Counted from the stretch's first letter, positions 47,801 through 64,000 are shown. The stretch is 64,000 nucleotides of DNA from Antedon mediterranea (GCF_964355755.1 NC_092679.1:3410001-3474000); one strand, 5' to 3'. Notes: generated from the sequence alone by a model not told the origin. A program made the numbers and translations.

Positions 47801-48355
47801 TCTTAAAGCTTTAGCGCGCGGTGCAAGAGCGGTTTTCATTGGACGACCAATATTTTGGGGCCTTGCATGCAACGTAAGTAACGTAACGTAAATAATTTGA
47901 ATAATCTTAATAATTTAATATAATTACAAGCAACACTTAATTACATAATAGTATTTCATCTTGTAAAGGGCGAAGAGGGTGTTACCCAAGTTCTTGACAT
48001 TCTCAAAGAAGAGTTTAGAAGAAGTATGTGTTTAATCGGTAAGTGAATTACGGTATCGTTATCATACTATAACGCACCGGTGTCAAAAACGTTGAGAGCA
48101 AAAACATTTAAATCACGCAATGAGTGGAATGTGTCACGTGTTTTAATCAGAATGCATGACGTATGTTAACATTGTACAGCGACGATATTTTACTATTTAT
48201 TAGCCTATAGACGAGTATGAATAGCAACGACTGCATAATATAATGGTACATTACTGGTTTAAACGAAACAAATACTGTTTTTTTTTCTTATAGGTTGCTC
48301 TAGACTCAGTGACATCACGCCTTCCATGGTTGTACATGAAAGCTACTACTACTAA
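44898..48355 (+). CDS. HAO2-like FMN-dependent 2-hydroxyacid oxidase
   Basis: Alpha-hydroxyacid oxidases use FMN to oxidise 2-hydroxy acids to 2-oxo acids with H2O2 release, normally in peroxisomes. Eight exons: 44898-45034, 45629-45783, 46409-46676, 46934-47058, 47318-47409, 47712-47873, 47969-48038, 48294-48355, in frame, about 356 residues. Conserved features: [15 protein letters not shown] (FMN site), [16 protein letters not shown] (active-site Lys), [11 protein letters not shown] (catalytic His and Arg), [15 protein letters not shown] and GRPIFWGLA. The short loop and WGLAC/NHGGRQ resemble HAO2 more than HAO1. Odd points: the N-terminal substrate Tyr is Trp (RFKWIAGG), the Tyr of the QLY motif is Gln (WMQVQLF), and the C terminus ends in three Tyr without an SKL/SRL-type peroxisomal signal. 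Substrate and location are therefore uncertain. Confidence 0.93.
45053..45220. repeat. MITE-A copy in the oxidase intron 1
   Basis: GCCCTGTCCACATTATCAAA at the left, AAAGTTTGAACGTTTAGAGC at the right, with TGACATCATCATG. It begins 19 bp after the exon 1 donor. Confidence 0.8.
45221..45530. repeat. MITE-A copy interrupted by an A+T-rich insert
   Basis: The left half (45224-45272, GCAAACTAGTTTGACAAAAA to ATATGGTAGATGACAT) and right half (45473-45530, TGGGCACATCACA to TTTGATAGTGATAGACA) are split by about 200 bp resembling a reverse-oriented retroelement 3-prime end. Confidence 0.6.
45791..46176. repeat. Repeat C copy carrying a nested MITE-B
   Basis: AATCTAACAACAG at the left and CTGTTGTTAGATT at the right are exact inverted ends. 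The family sequence stops at ATGTACAT and resumes at ATTCTCC, and the gap is filled by the MITE-B copy at 45911-46089. Confidence 0.85.
45911..46089. mobile_element. MITE-B copy (Harbinger-like), nested
   Basis: AGCTTGGTTCCCACTAG and CTAGTGGGAACCACGCT are the inverted ends, flanked by TTA on both sides, the 3-bp target typical of PIF/Harbinger. The body folds back (GCGAATAAGCCATCGCTTG). It carries CCAAT and ATTGG. It differs from the 57025 copy at about two positions. Confidence 0.85.
47446..47620. repeat. Repeat C copy, inverted, in the oxidase intron 5
   Basis: CAACGGGATGCTGAGCTCCG, ATTATCTGTGGCTGCGACAA and TTTGTCGCAGCCAGGCATGA match the inverse of the 25188 and 45791 copies. Confidence 0.75.
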
Positions 48356-48531
48356 GATGTCGACAAACGTATTATTATTCAACAGATTCCATGATACAGG
48401 CACCACATGTGTTTCACATGAGATGTTGTATTACGCAAGTTTCTCATGATACCGTAGGCCGACTAACTGTCTGTGCATATAGGCTATATAAATGCACTAA
48501 TTATACACATTTACATTTAATAATAAAATGG

Positions 48532-48537
48532 GCTTAA
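48532..48537 (+). promoter_or_regulatory. Poly(A) signal of the oxidase gene
   Basis: AATAAA lies 177 bp after the stop codon, in A+T-rich sequence and before the hAT element, so it probably ends the oxidase mRNA. Confidence 0.5.
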
Positions 48538-48627
48538 AACAATAGATGCGTGGTCTAAATTGTGTCCACATGGTATTTCAAAACATCATGACAATGAAAG
48601 GTTGAAACTGTAGGCCTAGTGGTATGT

Positions 48628-49952
48628 CAGGGGCGCAGCCAGTGGGGGAGGGGGGGGGGGGGGTCACGGGGGTCCTGACCCCCCCCCCCCCTTTTTTTTT
48701 AGAAAAAAATAAATAAAAACATGAGACAACAATACAGATCAAATCATCCTGGAGATACTGTGGAAGATTACTACCGAGCAGTATTACCAAATCAACTTCT
48801 TGATCATTTACAAACCGAGTTAAAAACCCGTTTTTCTGCCGATAACAGGCCATGCTTTAAAATATTTGGCGTAGCACCCGAGTCTATCGTGAAGTGTAAT
48901 GTTGAAGAAGTCTTCAAGGAACTTGAATTTGGTACGGTGATCTGCCAAGACACGAACATCTTCATTCCGAGCTTCAGTGATGGAAGCGACTGTGTAAAAT
49001 TAGCGGATCCAGATGTGTTCCCGAATGTGCGTGCAAGTCTTCTAATCGCGTAGGCCTATGCCCGTAACGTCTGCTGAAGCTGAGCGGAGTTATTCGACTT
49101 TGTGGAGAACGAAAACCTGTTTGCGAAATCACATGTCTTATGAGCAGCTTTCGGGATTGTGCCTCATGAACATACACTTTAACATGAACATTAATACAGA
49201 GAATGTCATTCGCGAATGCTGTCTCCAAGCCAAGAAGAATGTTCCAAACTTATGTTTAAAGATGCATCACGCGATGTCTAGAGCACCGTTATAGTAACTA
49301 ACGTAAAATGTATGATAATAATTTAGAAGTTAGTTATTACAATTATGTATAAGATATCACCTATACTATACATTCGAACAAAATAGGTATATTTTTAAAC
49401 AAAATATTGTATGTACTGGGTATGATAAGCGTCTCACATACACACGGAGCCAAGATAGCTTCTTGGACTTGCACAGTGTATGAACTCTAAACTTACGGTT
49501 CTCATTTAATAATATCACTCCATGCTATCATTCTAATTTCTTTTTTCAAACTTTTGCAACTCTACGTTCATTTCATGCAACTTTTGTATTGGTGAAAAGG
49601 GAGGAATTCAAATAATTCTTCCTCTGAGTTTACAGCCTCTCTACACAAATCAACAAACAAGCAAGAAAAAAAGTGTTTGTCTGTGGCAGCCTGGAATATA
49701 AAAATGTTATGTAATGAAAATGAGAGTTGTTTTTTGTTTTCTTTGTTTCAGTTTATTAGTGTTAACATTGTCATATTTGTGTGTGTGTAAACCGATTCAA
49801 ATGATCTAGATGGCGCTAGACCGCCAAAGCTTCCCCCGACCGGGGGCCCTTGGCGGCCCCCTGGCCCCCAGCCCATGGTTGCTCGCTTCGCTCGCAAAAT
49901 ACTCACATATTTGGTTGACCCCCCCTTTAATTCTTTGTTGGCTGCGCCCCTG
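48628..49952 (+). mobile_element. Decayed hAT transposon
   Basis: CAGGGGCGCAGCCA at the left and TGGCTGCGCCCCTG at the right are exact 14-bp inverted ends of a 1325-bp element. TATGT flanks both sides (part of the usual 8-bp hAT duplication). Subterminal G and C homopolymers lie at 48640-48695. It encloses the 3-prime part of a transposase gene only, so it is an internally deleted, inactive copy. Confidence 0.9.
48721..49294 (+). pseudogene. hAT transposase remnant, frameshifted
   Basis: The first frame (48721-49053) covers the end of the catalytic region (KIFGVAPESIVKCNVEEVFK; DVFPNVRASLLIA). After a stop and a +1 shift near 49053-49060, a second frame (49058-49294) encodes the C-terminal hAT dimerisation domain: MPVTSAEAERSYSTLWRTKT, RNHMSYEQLSGLCLMNIHF. 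The N-terminal BED finger and most of the RNase-H-like core are missing. It cannot make an active enzyme. Confidence 0.85.
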
Positions 49953-50056
49953 TATGTAACAATACTTTTATTGGCTTAGAAGAAAAGAAAAAAAAAGATA
50001 AATTAAGATGAATAAATTAAACTTGTTGTTTGTAAAGTTATTAACTCCATCAGAAA

Positions 50057-50210
50057 AGCTTGGTTCCCACTCTAGTTAGAACGCAACGCAAGTACGTAAG
50101 CGCAACGGAATTTAACCAATATTACAAGCAATGGATTATTCGAACTGTTGGTCAACTCGCTTTCGTTGCGTCTACCTCCTTGCATTGCATCGCTGGCGGT
50201 GGTACCAAGA
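50057..50210. mobile_element. MITE-B copy
   Basis: AGCTTGGTTCCCACTCTAG with CGCAACG/CGTTGCG inverted inner arms. The right end is degraded (CGCTGGCGGTGGTACCA). Confidence 0.7.
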
Positions 50211-50230
50211 TAAAAGAACGATCTTCTGAA

Positions 50231-50381
50231 GATCTGTCTACACTATCAAACTTTATGTGACAAAAAATGTGACGTGCCCATATATGGACACGATGACGTC
50301 ATATCACTACCATATTGGGCATATCACTACCATATTTGGGCACATCATCACATTTTGTTATATAGTGTAGACAGAGCTTTA
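50231..50381. repeat. MITE-A copy with a perfect CRE word
   Basis: GATCTGTCTACACTATCAAA to ATAGTGTAGACAGAGCTTTA. The body has CCATATATGG followed by TGACGTCA. Confidence 0.88.
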
Positions 50382-51226
50382 GGTTTTGAAAAGATGAATG
50401 ATGAAAGGGACTCTTCTGTAACATCAGACACTGCGGATCACAAATAAGGCCTTATACGACAACCGCTTTTGGACACGACCGCGTTTGACTGAAATAGTTG
50501 TTGATAATAATACAAACATTAGTTATCGGATGTTGAAGATAGACAGTATTACCTGATACGGGGTAAACATAGCATCTACCCATGTCTAAGGGTATAAAGG
50601 TCGTTTTCACTCTGTACAGGAGTAGCAAGCAGTGGTCATATGCTCAATTGAAACTATTGGAAATGTGGAGCATGGAATTTTGGATGATACACCGCCGGTA
50701 GTCAGTAGGCTTTTTCTTAATTACTTATTATCAATAATAATTTATTGCACGTCAACCGAAACTACGATTCTCTTAGTGGTACACGGTTTGTTTTCGCAAT
50801 AATTTTATAGTTTGCACGGCGTACCATTAAGGGTTTTTCATAAAGGATGACCTACAAACAACACTAAAATAACTTTATCGTAAGTATATGCTGCTATCAT
50901 TATTAATAATGTCAGCTTTATTCAAGGACAATTCTCTTACTGATCTGAATAGGCGGATACTATACTAAATTTTAAATAGGAAAAGATAATTAGGTTTAGA
51001 ACTTGCGTGAAATATTTCCCTAAAATATTAACTATTTCCCTTAAATTGCATTCATTTAGAGGGTAAGTGTTTCTCTTAGTCTAAGTGTGATGAATGTTTA
51101 ATACGGCCACTGGATCCCCCACTGAACTGAAGATGCTAAATAGGCTCTCAGTCCGTAACGTCCCAAATTATCCACTGAAAACACATTGCGGAGTTAATGA
51201 ACATTTTGTTTATAGAGTTCATCACG

Positions 51227-54200
51227 ATGGACATAATCAGAGCATCAACAACTAGCATGTTTTCTGTCCAGGAGGAAATAAACGACACGTGTCCTGACTT
51301 TGATCCGACGGCTGGGGAACTTTTTGCAAGTAAGTCAGACGTCTGATCAACTCAACTTTTTACCACGGAGGCCCAGATTAACACATGGTTGTTCTTCTCT
51401 GTGGGACCGTGCATATACCTACATGGGAACGAATACCGACCCATATACTAATTGTGAAACGAAAGCACCATGGCACAACCAACCAAACCAAAAAAAGAGA
51501 TCTGATGCCTCTACAGTTCCATATAGCAACATAACCAAAGCAGGGATGTATAATAGGCATACCTCCCTAACCAAAGTATATCGATCAAAAGTGGCTTCAC
51601 TATTCGTACAGTACAGAATTAGCACTACTCTCACCATTAAGCTTGGTTCCCACTAGCGACGTAACGCAAGGACGTAACGCAACGATTTGACCAATCACAA
51701 GCGATGGATTATTCGAACAGTGGCTTGTAATTGGTCAACTCGTTCGCGTTGCGAGAACGTCCTTGCGTTGTGTATCTAGTGAGAAACACGCCTTACCAAC
51801 ATGTCGTTTGATACATCAACATCATTGTAAAGCGTGGTTCCCACTAGCGACGCAACGCAAGGACGTAACGCAACGCAAGTGAATTGACCAATCACAAGCG
51901 ATGGCTTATTCGCTTGTGATTGCTAACTGTCTATAACTTCGCTTGTCATTGGTCAACACGCTTACGTTGCGTTTACGTCCTTGCGTTACTTTCTAGTGGG
52001 AACCAAGCTTATCTAGCATCGGTACCGGTACCAAAACCACGCAATTATCACCACCACGGGAGAGAACGACTATTTAATTTATTGTATCTTTCCAGCAATT
52101 GGTGATCACCCCGGACTTCTCTCAATCTTGGTTGTATGCTCCATCATCACACTCGTCGAGTGCGTATTATTTTGTGAGGCTGCACACTACGTATCAATTA
52201 AAATACCATATACGGACAGACGAAATTGTATAATATGGATATTAGGTATCTACCCCGTGAGTATGCAAATAATATGCAAATTATAACTTTTGGTTATCCT
52301 ATATAGAATATACAATAGACACAGAATGTACCTCTAAATTCTCTCTTCATTGTTTTTTGTCAGGTTTTCTGTTTGTCGTCCTTACTAGGACTCTACATCC
52401 CTAGGTCAGCAGTATTATGTAACCTAACAGCGTCTGTGTAAGTAGCGATTGTAGTGTCGAGCGCAGGTAAAATTAAGGATAGCATGCATAACAGTGTGTA
52501 ATGTCAATATCAAGTATAACACATGCCTACATCTGTGTCTACACTATCAAACTTTATGTGAAAAACTGTGATGTGCCTTCATATGGACATGATGATGTCA
52601 TAACAGTACTTAGGCACATCACACTTTTTTTTTGTCAAACTAGTTTTATAGTGTAGACATGTTTGTGTCACATCAAGTTTAATAGTGTAGACAGAGTTAA
52701 ACTAAAATATTTATAATTTTTATCATCAGATATTTTTCGGTTTGTCTTTATCAATTCTTCATATTGATTATCGATTATTACGGAGGTCACAGTTCAATTC
52801 TTATGCAAATGAGTCATATAGAGGTGTCGCTACGGAGTCCACCGATTGGTTGCTTCTTTCCATGTCTGCCAACTTTTAAAATGACAGAGTAAGTACGACC
52901 GTCATGACGTCACAATATATTATATACAGTTAAGTCTATTCCTGCTGGGAAACGTTGGTGGGGAGGGGGTCCCCAGTTTCTTCCTACAGTTTGTACAATT
53001 GCTTGAGACGCGTATATACTCTCTCATATAACTTGTCTTTAATTTCAGAAAGAATTTCCTTCGTATAAAAATAGCAGTGTTCCAGTGCGCCTTGTTGAGG
53101 CCAAGTGTCTTGTTCATTACTGAAGTGCTATGGCTAAATGGTACATACGTCCCAGGCTCGGTGAGTTACCATTAATACATCATCACCATCTTAAGTGGTA
53201 TAGATATACAAAGACAACCGATTGTGACGTTGACTGACTGAAAGTATGTATCGGATTTGTGAACATTGCATGTTAAGCTAGGTTCCCACTAGGACCCAAC
53301 CCAAGGACGTAGACACAATGCAAGCGTGTTGACCAATGGCAAGCGACAGTTCGAATAATCCATCGCCAGTGATTGGTCAAACACTAGTTCTCACTAGGAC
53401 GCAACGCAATGTCCATATATGGGCACATCATATTTTTATTTTCACATAACGTTTGATTGTGTGAACAGAGCTTAAGATAGGTTAGTAACATTCTAAAATG
53501 TCATTGCATGTTTCTTTTTCAGTTAAATGCGGACGAGGCGTTCTTATGGATCAACATAATAACACTGATATCAACCATCATTGCAATCTATGCCTTCATT
53601 ATGTTCTATCGTGCGTCACGTGAGCCGTTGCATGGTTACAAACTTACCCCCAAGTTTATAGTTGTTCAGATGGCGCTGATTTGCAGCAATATTCAAATCA
53701 TTTTACTAGGAATTTTAGCCCTAACTGACGTCATACCGTGTGAAGACCCGTTCCCGTCTGATTCTCGTCACAATCGTAAGTATGAAACCCATTACAGTAT
53801 TGTGCGTTTAGGCCAGACCATTGGTTCCTACTTTGACGCAATGCAATGACGTAGCGTGAGAGTTGACCAATCGAAAGTCAAGCGAGAGTTCGGATGACTC
53901 TCGCGTCGTGATTGGTCAAGGTACTAATGCTTAGTTCCTACAACCAGAGACGCAACACAAGAACGTAACGCAATGTAAGTGAGTTGACCAATCGCAAGTG
54001 ATGGATTATTCGAACTGTTGCTTGTCAAATGGTCAACATGTTTGCGTTGCGTTTACGTCCTCGCGTTGCGTCCTAGTGGGAACCAAGCTTTACGGTGGGC
54101 TTATGTCCCTGGCGTTGCATCCAGTGGAAACGATAAAATCTAATGTGAAAAAAGGTACGGTAGTTCCAAACGATCTTTAAATCTGAATTGTGCGTTTTAA

Positions 54201-56722
54201 AGTTAGCAGCATGTTACATGTAAAACGAGGGACAACGCGATTCTTGATTTATGCTACTCTAGTGTGAAGGATGCCTATATTTCGACCCCACTACCGAACT
54301 TGGGCAAATCTGATCATAATTTGATTTTACTCAGTCCTAAATATCGCCCGTTAAATAAGACATGCCAACCAAAAATTATTAATGTACGTAAATGGTCTCC
54401 TGAAGCCGAGGAAGCCCTGATAGCGGAATTTGAATCTACCGATTGGGATATTTTTACGGAGGATGAAGATTTGAATAGTATTACTTATGCAGTGAGCTCG
54501 TACATAAACTTTTGTATTGATAAATGCGTTCCAGTTAAAAAAAGTGAAAATCTACCCTAACAACAAGCCATGGATCACGAAAGGCGTTAAATTACTGTTG
54601 TGTGAGAAACGTAAAGCCTTTAAGATGGGCGACTCTAATCGTATGAAAATATTGACTAGAGAGATTAAATCTGAAATAATGAAACAGAAGAACATTTATA
54701 GGAAAAAAGTTGAACATAACTTCAGGTCTAATAATATGAAACAAGTTTGGCAGGGTATGAAACTTATGAGTGGTTACACAAACGGTGGTAATACACCCAC
54801 CTCGATTCCGAATGTTACTGTGCAATATGTTAATGAGTTAAATGAATTTTATAACCGTTTTAATGTTCATGATTTTAAAAAAGAAAGAGAGGCTCTATTT
54901 AGCTTGTGTCGGGTGACTGAAGATGATCCCAAATTTAGTATAAGCATTTCTGATGTACATAACGAATTCATGAAACTCAATTCATCGAAGGCTGCTGGGC
55001 CGGATAGAATCCCACCACGAGTACTTAAGGTCTGCTCTCCTCACCTTGATGGTATATTTACATTTATTTTCAATATGTGTCTTTCTTATCATGCGTTCCC
55101 GGATATTTGGAAACTTTCATGCATAATACCGGTACCTAAGAAACCTAAGATTAACAGCATGAATGATTTGAGACCCGTTGCACTCACGTCTGTCGCGATG
55201 AAAATATTGGAACGTATTATTTTAAAAATTATGCAACCTTATGCTGAAAAAGTGTTAGACCCGTTGCAATTTGCTTACCGATCACTCCGTAGTACCAGTG
55301 ATGCGATTTATTTTAAATTACATAAATTGTATTCACATCTAGATAATGTAAAGAAAGGCCACTCGGCACGTATTATGTATTTTGATTTTCAATCTGCGTT
55401 TAATACCATACAACCCCATATCTTAGCAGACAAAATGTTGAATATGGAGTTTCCCCGTCCGATTGTTCGTTTAGTTTTAAATTTCATTTGTGATAGAAAA
55501 CAATTTGTTAATATTAATGGTGTTAAGTCAGAAATCGTAACCTCTGACACCGGTGTTCCTCAGGGTACTGTCAACGCACCTAAATTATATTCCTTGTATA
55601 CGGCGGATTACAGATCTTTAAATGATGAGCTTTGCCCAGTTGTTAAATTCGCTGATGACACTAGTACTATTGGTCTCATAGTTTCAAACAATGATGAAAA
55701 TTATCGTAGCGAAATACAAAGATTTGTTAAATTTTGTGACGATAATTATCTCCAAATAAATGCATCAAAAACAAAGGAGATGATCATTGATTTTAGGACT
55801 AAACATAAATTTAAATTTAATTTTCAACCAATCACTATCAAAGGTAAAGAAATTGAAATTGTTGACCAGTACAAGTATCTAGGAATTGTTTTCAATGATA
55901 AACTGAGTTGGGGAGACCATATAGACTTCATCAGCAAAAAATTAAGTCCCAGAATGTATTGTATGAGAACATTATATAAATTTAACTCCTGTGATTTGAT
56001 GTTACTTTCGTTCTATAGATCCGTTATATGTAGTGTTTGGACGTATTGCCTCTCCTGTTGGGCTGGTAATGTTACCGGAGGGAATAAAGAACGCCTTGAA
56101 ACTTTCATTCGTCGGGCTGGTAAAATGATTGGTCTGGAACTGCCTTCCTTTACCGATGTGCACCTAGAACACCTCCAGAAAGATTTCGAACGCATTGAGT
56201 CGGATGCCTCTCATCCTCTCCACAAAGTGATCATAGACCAACTTAATCCAAGTGGTAGATTGAGGCTCCTCAGTGTGAAAACAAATCGATTTGCTAAATC
56301 CTTTATTCCCTCCGGTATCATCCAGTACAACAGGAAGTCAAGAAGATAATTTTATATTGTAATTTTTTAGATGTTTTTATATGAATGGTTTTATGCTATA
56401 TTTGTTTTTATAGTGTTTTCTTTGTTATTATGACGAGCAATGAATTTCCTTTTTGAGGATCAATAAAAGTTATCTTATCTTATCTTATCTTATCTTATCT
56501 TTATCATTTCATCTATTTACAGAATGGCAATGCACAATCCTAACGCTAGAATCTGCCATCATCTTCCCGTTCGTTTTGAAGTTTTTTCGCACAAGAAATG
56601 GAAACGTTGTTAGTATACTCGGTAATGACCGCGTGAAAGAGGTGCGAAACGGTCATACGAGTCTACGAAGAAGTCAAAGCACGGATTCAATGGTATACGG
56701 AAATACATACGTCACACTATGA
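51227..56722 (+). CDS. Organic solute transporter alpha-like protein
   Basis: A member of the OST-alpha/TMEM184 family (SLC51A-like), seven-pass proteins that export steroids and bile acids from basolateral membranes together with OST-beta. Seven exons: 51227-51329, 52096-52256, 52364-52437, 52730-52888, 53049-53160, 53523-53775, 56523-56722, in frame, about 353 residues (human OST-alpha 340). Hydrophobic helices are visible (LLSILVVCSIITLVECVLF; VCLYQFFILIIDYYGG; LWINIITLISTIIAIYAFIM; MALICSNIQIILLGILAL). The family signature GLYIPRSAVL follows helix 3, and a Cys-containing loop (GCFFPCLP) follows helix 4. An in-frame ATG at 51197 would add 10 residues; 51227 has the better context (GATGG). 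The last intron holds MITEs and a 2.3-kb LINE. Confidence 0.92.
51640..51792. mobile_element. MITE-B copy in OST-alpha intron 1
   Basis: TTA then AGCTTGGTTCCCACTAG at the left; CTAGTGAGAAACACGCC then TTA at the right, consistent with a TTA target. Confidence 0.8.
51831..52009. mobile_element. MITE-B copy, inverse orientation
   Basis: AGCGTGGTTCCCACTAGCGA to CTAGTGGGAACCAAGCT. Read on the minus strand it is the same subfamily as 45911 and 57025. Only 38 bp separate it from the preceding copy. Confidence 0.85.
52530..52697. repeat. MITE-A copy plus an extra right end
   Basis: ATCTGTGTCTACACTATCAA to TTTTATAGTGTAGACA (52661), followed at once by a second right end, AAGTTTAATAGTGTAGACAG. It ends 33 bp before exon 4. 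Confidence 0.8.
53275..53475. repeat. MITE-B fused to a MITE-A right half
   Basis: AGCTAGGTTCCCACTAGGAC to CTAGTTCTCACTAGGACGCA is a MITE-B variant. From 53410, GTCCATATATGGGCACATCA to GTGTGAACAGAGCTTA is the right half of a MITE-A copy. Confidence 0.7.
53818..54089. mobile_element. Partial and full MITE-B copies in tandem
   Basis: CATTGGTTCCTACTTTGACG to GTGATTGGTCAAG (53818-53921) is a partial copy. TGCTTAGTTCCTACAACCAG to CTAGTGGGAACCAAGCTTTA (53928-54089) is a full one. Both carry CCAAT and ATTGG. Confidence 0.75.
54200..56501 (+). mobile_element. 5-prime-truncated non-LTR retrotransposon
   Basis: Sense-oriented in the last intron of the OST-alpha-like gene. Homology begins inside the endonuclease domain (LDLCYSSVKDAYIS then KSDHN, the catalytic SDH), continues through the reverse transcriptase, and ends with AATAAAAGTTATCTTATCTT and a (TATCT)n tail. 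The truncated 5-prime end plus tandem 3-prime tail is the mark of target-primed reverse transcription. The clade looks CR1/Rex1/L2-like, but I cannot fix it by eye. The tail stops about 20 bp before the exon 7 acceptor. Confidence 0.9.
54213..56349 (+). pseudogene. Retrotransposon reverse transcriptase, one frameshift
   Basis: The polyprotein is read in one frame to about 54540, then in the +1 frame to the stop at 56347-56349; the shift falls at a seven-A run (54537-54543). The RT fingers and palm are intact: SKAAGPDRIPPRVLKVCSPH, MYFDFQSAFNTI (first catalytic Asp), GVPQGTVNAP, VVKFADDTST (FADD, the YADD variant) and YKYLGIVFNDKLSW (thumb-side motif). About 600 residues of the second frame are uninterrupted, so the copy is young. 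It lacks most of the endonuclease and any ORF1, so it cannot move by itself. Confidence 0.9.
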
Positions 56723-58077
56723 AGCCTTACGTCAGCGTGCTGCTGGTGTGTTTTTAATTGGGGTTCCAATTACGTCATGAATCTAGTAACTGTATTTTAG
56801 TCTAGTTTATGCATACGGTACGTCACGACGACATACATCACGCTTGACGGCATGTCACTCTTGACGGCACACGTCACGCTTGACGTCATCCAAAGATGGG
56901 GGAACGCATGTAAGTACAGCTTCCGAAAAAATTGACCTCGACAAAAATGCTGATAAGTCGGTATATACGCCGACCTGACCAATGTCCATTCTAATTGTGA
57001 GTACTGTCTTATTATACGACCAAAAGTTGGTTCCCACTAGAACTTAACGCAAGGACGTAAACGCAACGCAAGCGTTTTAACCAATGACAAGCGAAGTTAT
57101 AGACAGTTAGCAATCACAAGCGAATAAGCCATCGCTTGTGATTGGTCAATTCACTTGCGTTGCGTTACGTCCTTGTGTTGCGTCGCTAGTGGGAACCACG
57201 CTTTATTGTTGAGGCCGGCTAAAACCACTAAAAAGAACATTGTACTGTATATATACATTATAGATAAAGTGGTTGGTAAAAAGATGAAGATATAATGCTT
57301 TTCCAACTTAACAAAAGTGTCATTTAAGCCATTTAAATGAAAAAGAAACTATGTTTATTATTAATTGGTATATTTTTCTTTGGTTTTGATAAATCATAAT
57401 CAACCAAATTCATTTAATTAATCAATTATATAATTTGTATTTATTTTCATTGATCCAATCATTTACACAAGTAAAAAATGGTAATATTTTTTTAAAAATT
57501 ATAATTTATATGCTGTGTTTTTGTTAAATAAATGTAGAGAAACAATTCCAACAGCTTGTTTTTGTACTATTCTTTAGTACTGTGATATTTATTTAAGAGT
57601 GAGTTATTAAATAGACATTTTTTTTTTGTGGAATTTGGATATTATAAATCATAGGGTATAACTAAAAGAGAGGAAGCATATAAATACTGCATACTAGACA
57701 CCACAAGGCTTCCAAATAAAAAACTGGGATGTAGCTACATTTGTAAGTTGGTTATAAATATTTGTCAAGTTTAAAAACTGTTTATTTAACTATCTTATAA
57801 TTATAGATTAATTAAAATGTTTTTAAATTTATCTAAAGTTATGGGAATTAATTCTATACTTGATTTAACTATTTTATATGAAATAAAATTAAAATTTCCG
57901 TACTACTGTTTAAGTCACAAAGAGTGAATAATTTTAATCACAATTTCAAGCAATTCGGCCAATGTAATTTCTCCAAACTTTTTTCCTATATTCTAATCAA
58001 TAGCATTTAATATCAATACTATTTTAATATCATAATTATCACTGATTTTATCAAAATCTTAGGTGTAATACCTGACC
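56723..58077. other. Convergent 3-prime region OST-alpha/EPRS1
   Basis: Holds both 3-prime UTRs and a MITE-B copy (57025-57202). AATAAA at 57528 (+) and its inverse at 57781 (-) are candidate poly(A) signals. No other gene is seen. Confidence 0.5.
57025..57202. mobile_element. MITE-B copy, near-identical to 45911
   Basis: AGTTGGTTCCCACTAGAACT to CTAGTGGGAACCACGCT. Relative to the copy 11 kb upstream I see one missing base in the left end and one substitution over about 178 bp. Confidence 0.9.

Positions 58078-64000
<5,923 letters not shown>

Larger units (their letters stand above)
49953..51226. other. Intergenic region before the OST-alpha-like gene
   Basis: Contains MITE-B (50057-50210) and MITE-A (50231-50381). 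The remainder (50382-51226) has no recognisable coding or RNA features and should include the promoter and 5-prime UTR of the transporter. Confidence 0.5.

Noticed and set aside
51197-51229. Upstream in-frame ATG of the OST-alpha-like gene
   Set aside because: Possible, but the context is weak (TTAATGA) compared with GATGG at 51227; the shorter start is preferred without being proven.
54517-56349. The 610-residue open frame as a host gene
   Set aside because: It has reverse-transcriptase palm motifs (FADD, GVPQGT), is followed by a tandem TATCT tail and lies wholly within an intron, so it is a retrotransposon.

Overview
This is a gene-bearing stretch of an animal genome. Every recognisable protein gene is split into many short exons with GT/AG introns and balanced splice phases. 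The flagellar/ciliary gene CFAP36, the metazoan-type MAT1, PPP4R3, OST-alpha and a bifunctional-type prolyl-tRNA synthetase, together with abundant AGGCCTA/CTAGG words and very many short inverted-repeat elements, suggest a marine invertebrate deuterostome, possibly an echinoderm. The species assignment is inference. I found no bacterial operons, phage or CRISPR.

Layout. 1-9525: no gene recognised; A+T-rich sequence with local duplications and a few repeat elements. 9526-13518 (-): MNAT1/MAT1, complete in 8 exons. 13519-13901: a 383-bp head-to-head promoter shared with CFAP36 (13902-20252, +, 10 exons). 20253-24997: 3-prime flanks of two convergent genes. 24998-43276 (-): PPP4R3/SMEK, 16 exons, with very repeat-rich introns and a small unidentified nested gene at 33043-33758 that carries one in-frame TGA. 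44898-48355 (+): an HAO2-like FMN 2-hydroxyacid oxidase, 8 exons, with altered active-site tyrosines and no visible peroxisomal tail signal. 48628-49952: a decayed hAT transposon. 51227-56722 (+): an SLC51A/OST-alpha-like transporter, 7 exons, whose last intron holds a 5-prime-truncated non-LTR retrotransposon ending just upstream of the last splice acceptor. 58078-64000 (-): the C-terminal ProRS half of EPRS1, 12 exons, running off the right edge.

The genes are unrelated housekeeping or metabolic genes (TFIIH/CDK-activating kinase, cilium, PP4 phosphatase, hydroxyacid oxidation, organic-solute transport, tRNA charging), and nothing suggests that they work as a cluster. The most unusual content is non-coding. 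One MITE family (about 20 copies in 64 kb) carries SRF-type CArG boxes and ATF/CRE-like sites. A Harbinger-like MITE family has near-identical copies and a nested insertion. There are long fold-back elements with clear target-site duplications, a palindrome built around a tRNA-like gene, a 113-bp tandem array that multiplies a splice acceptor, and CTAGG-rich tracts in the first introns of all three minus-strand genes with a visible start. Exon borders were set by hand from GT/AG sites and protein-family similarity; exon lengths add up in frame for every gene reported.
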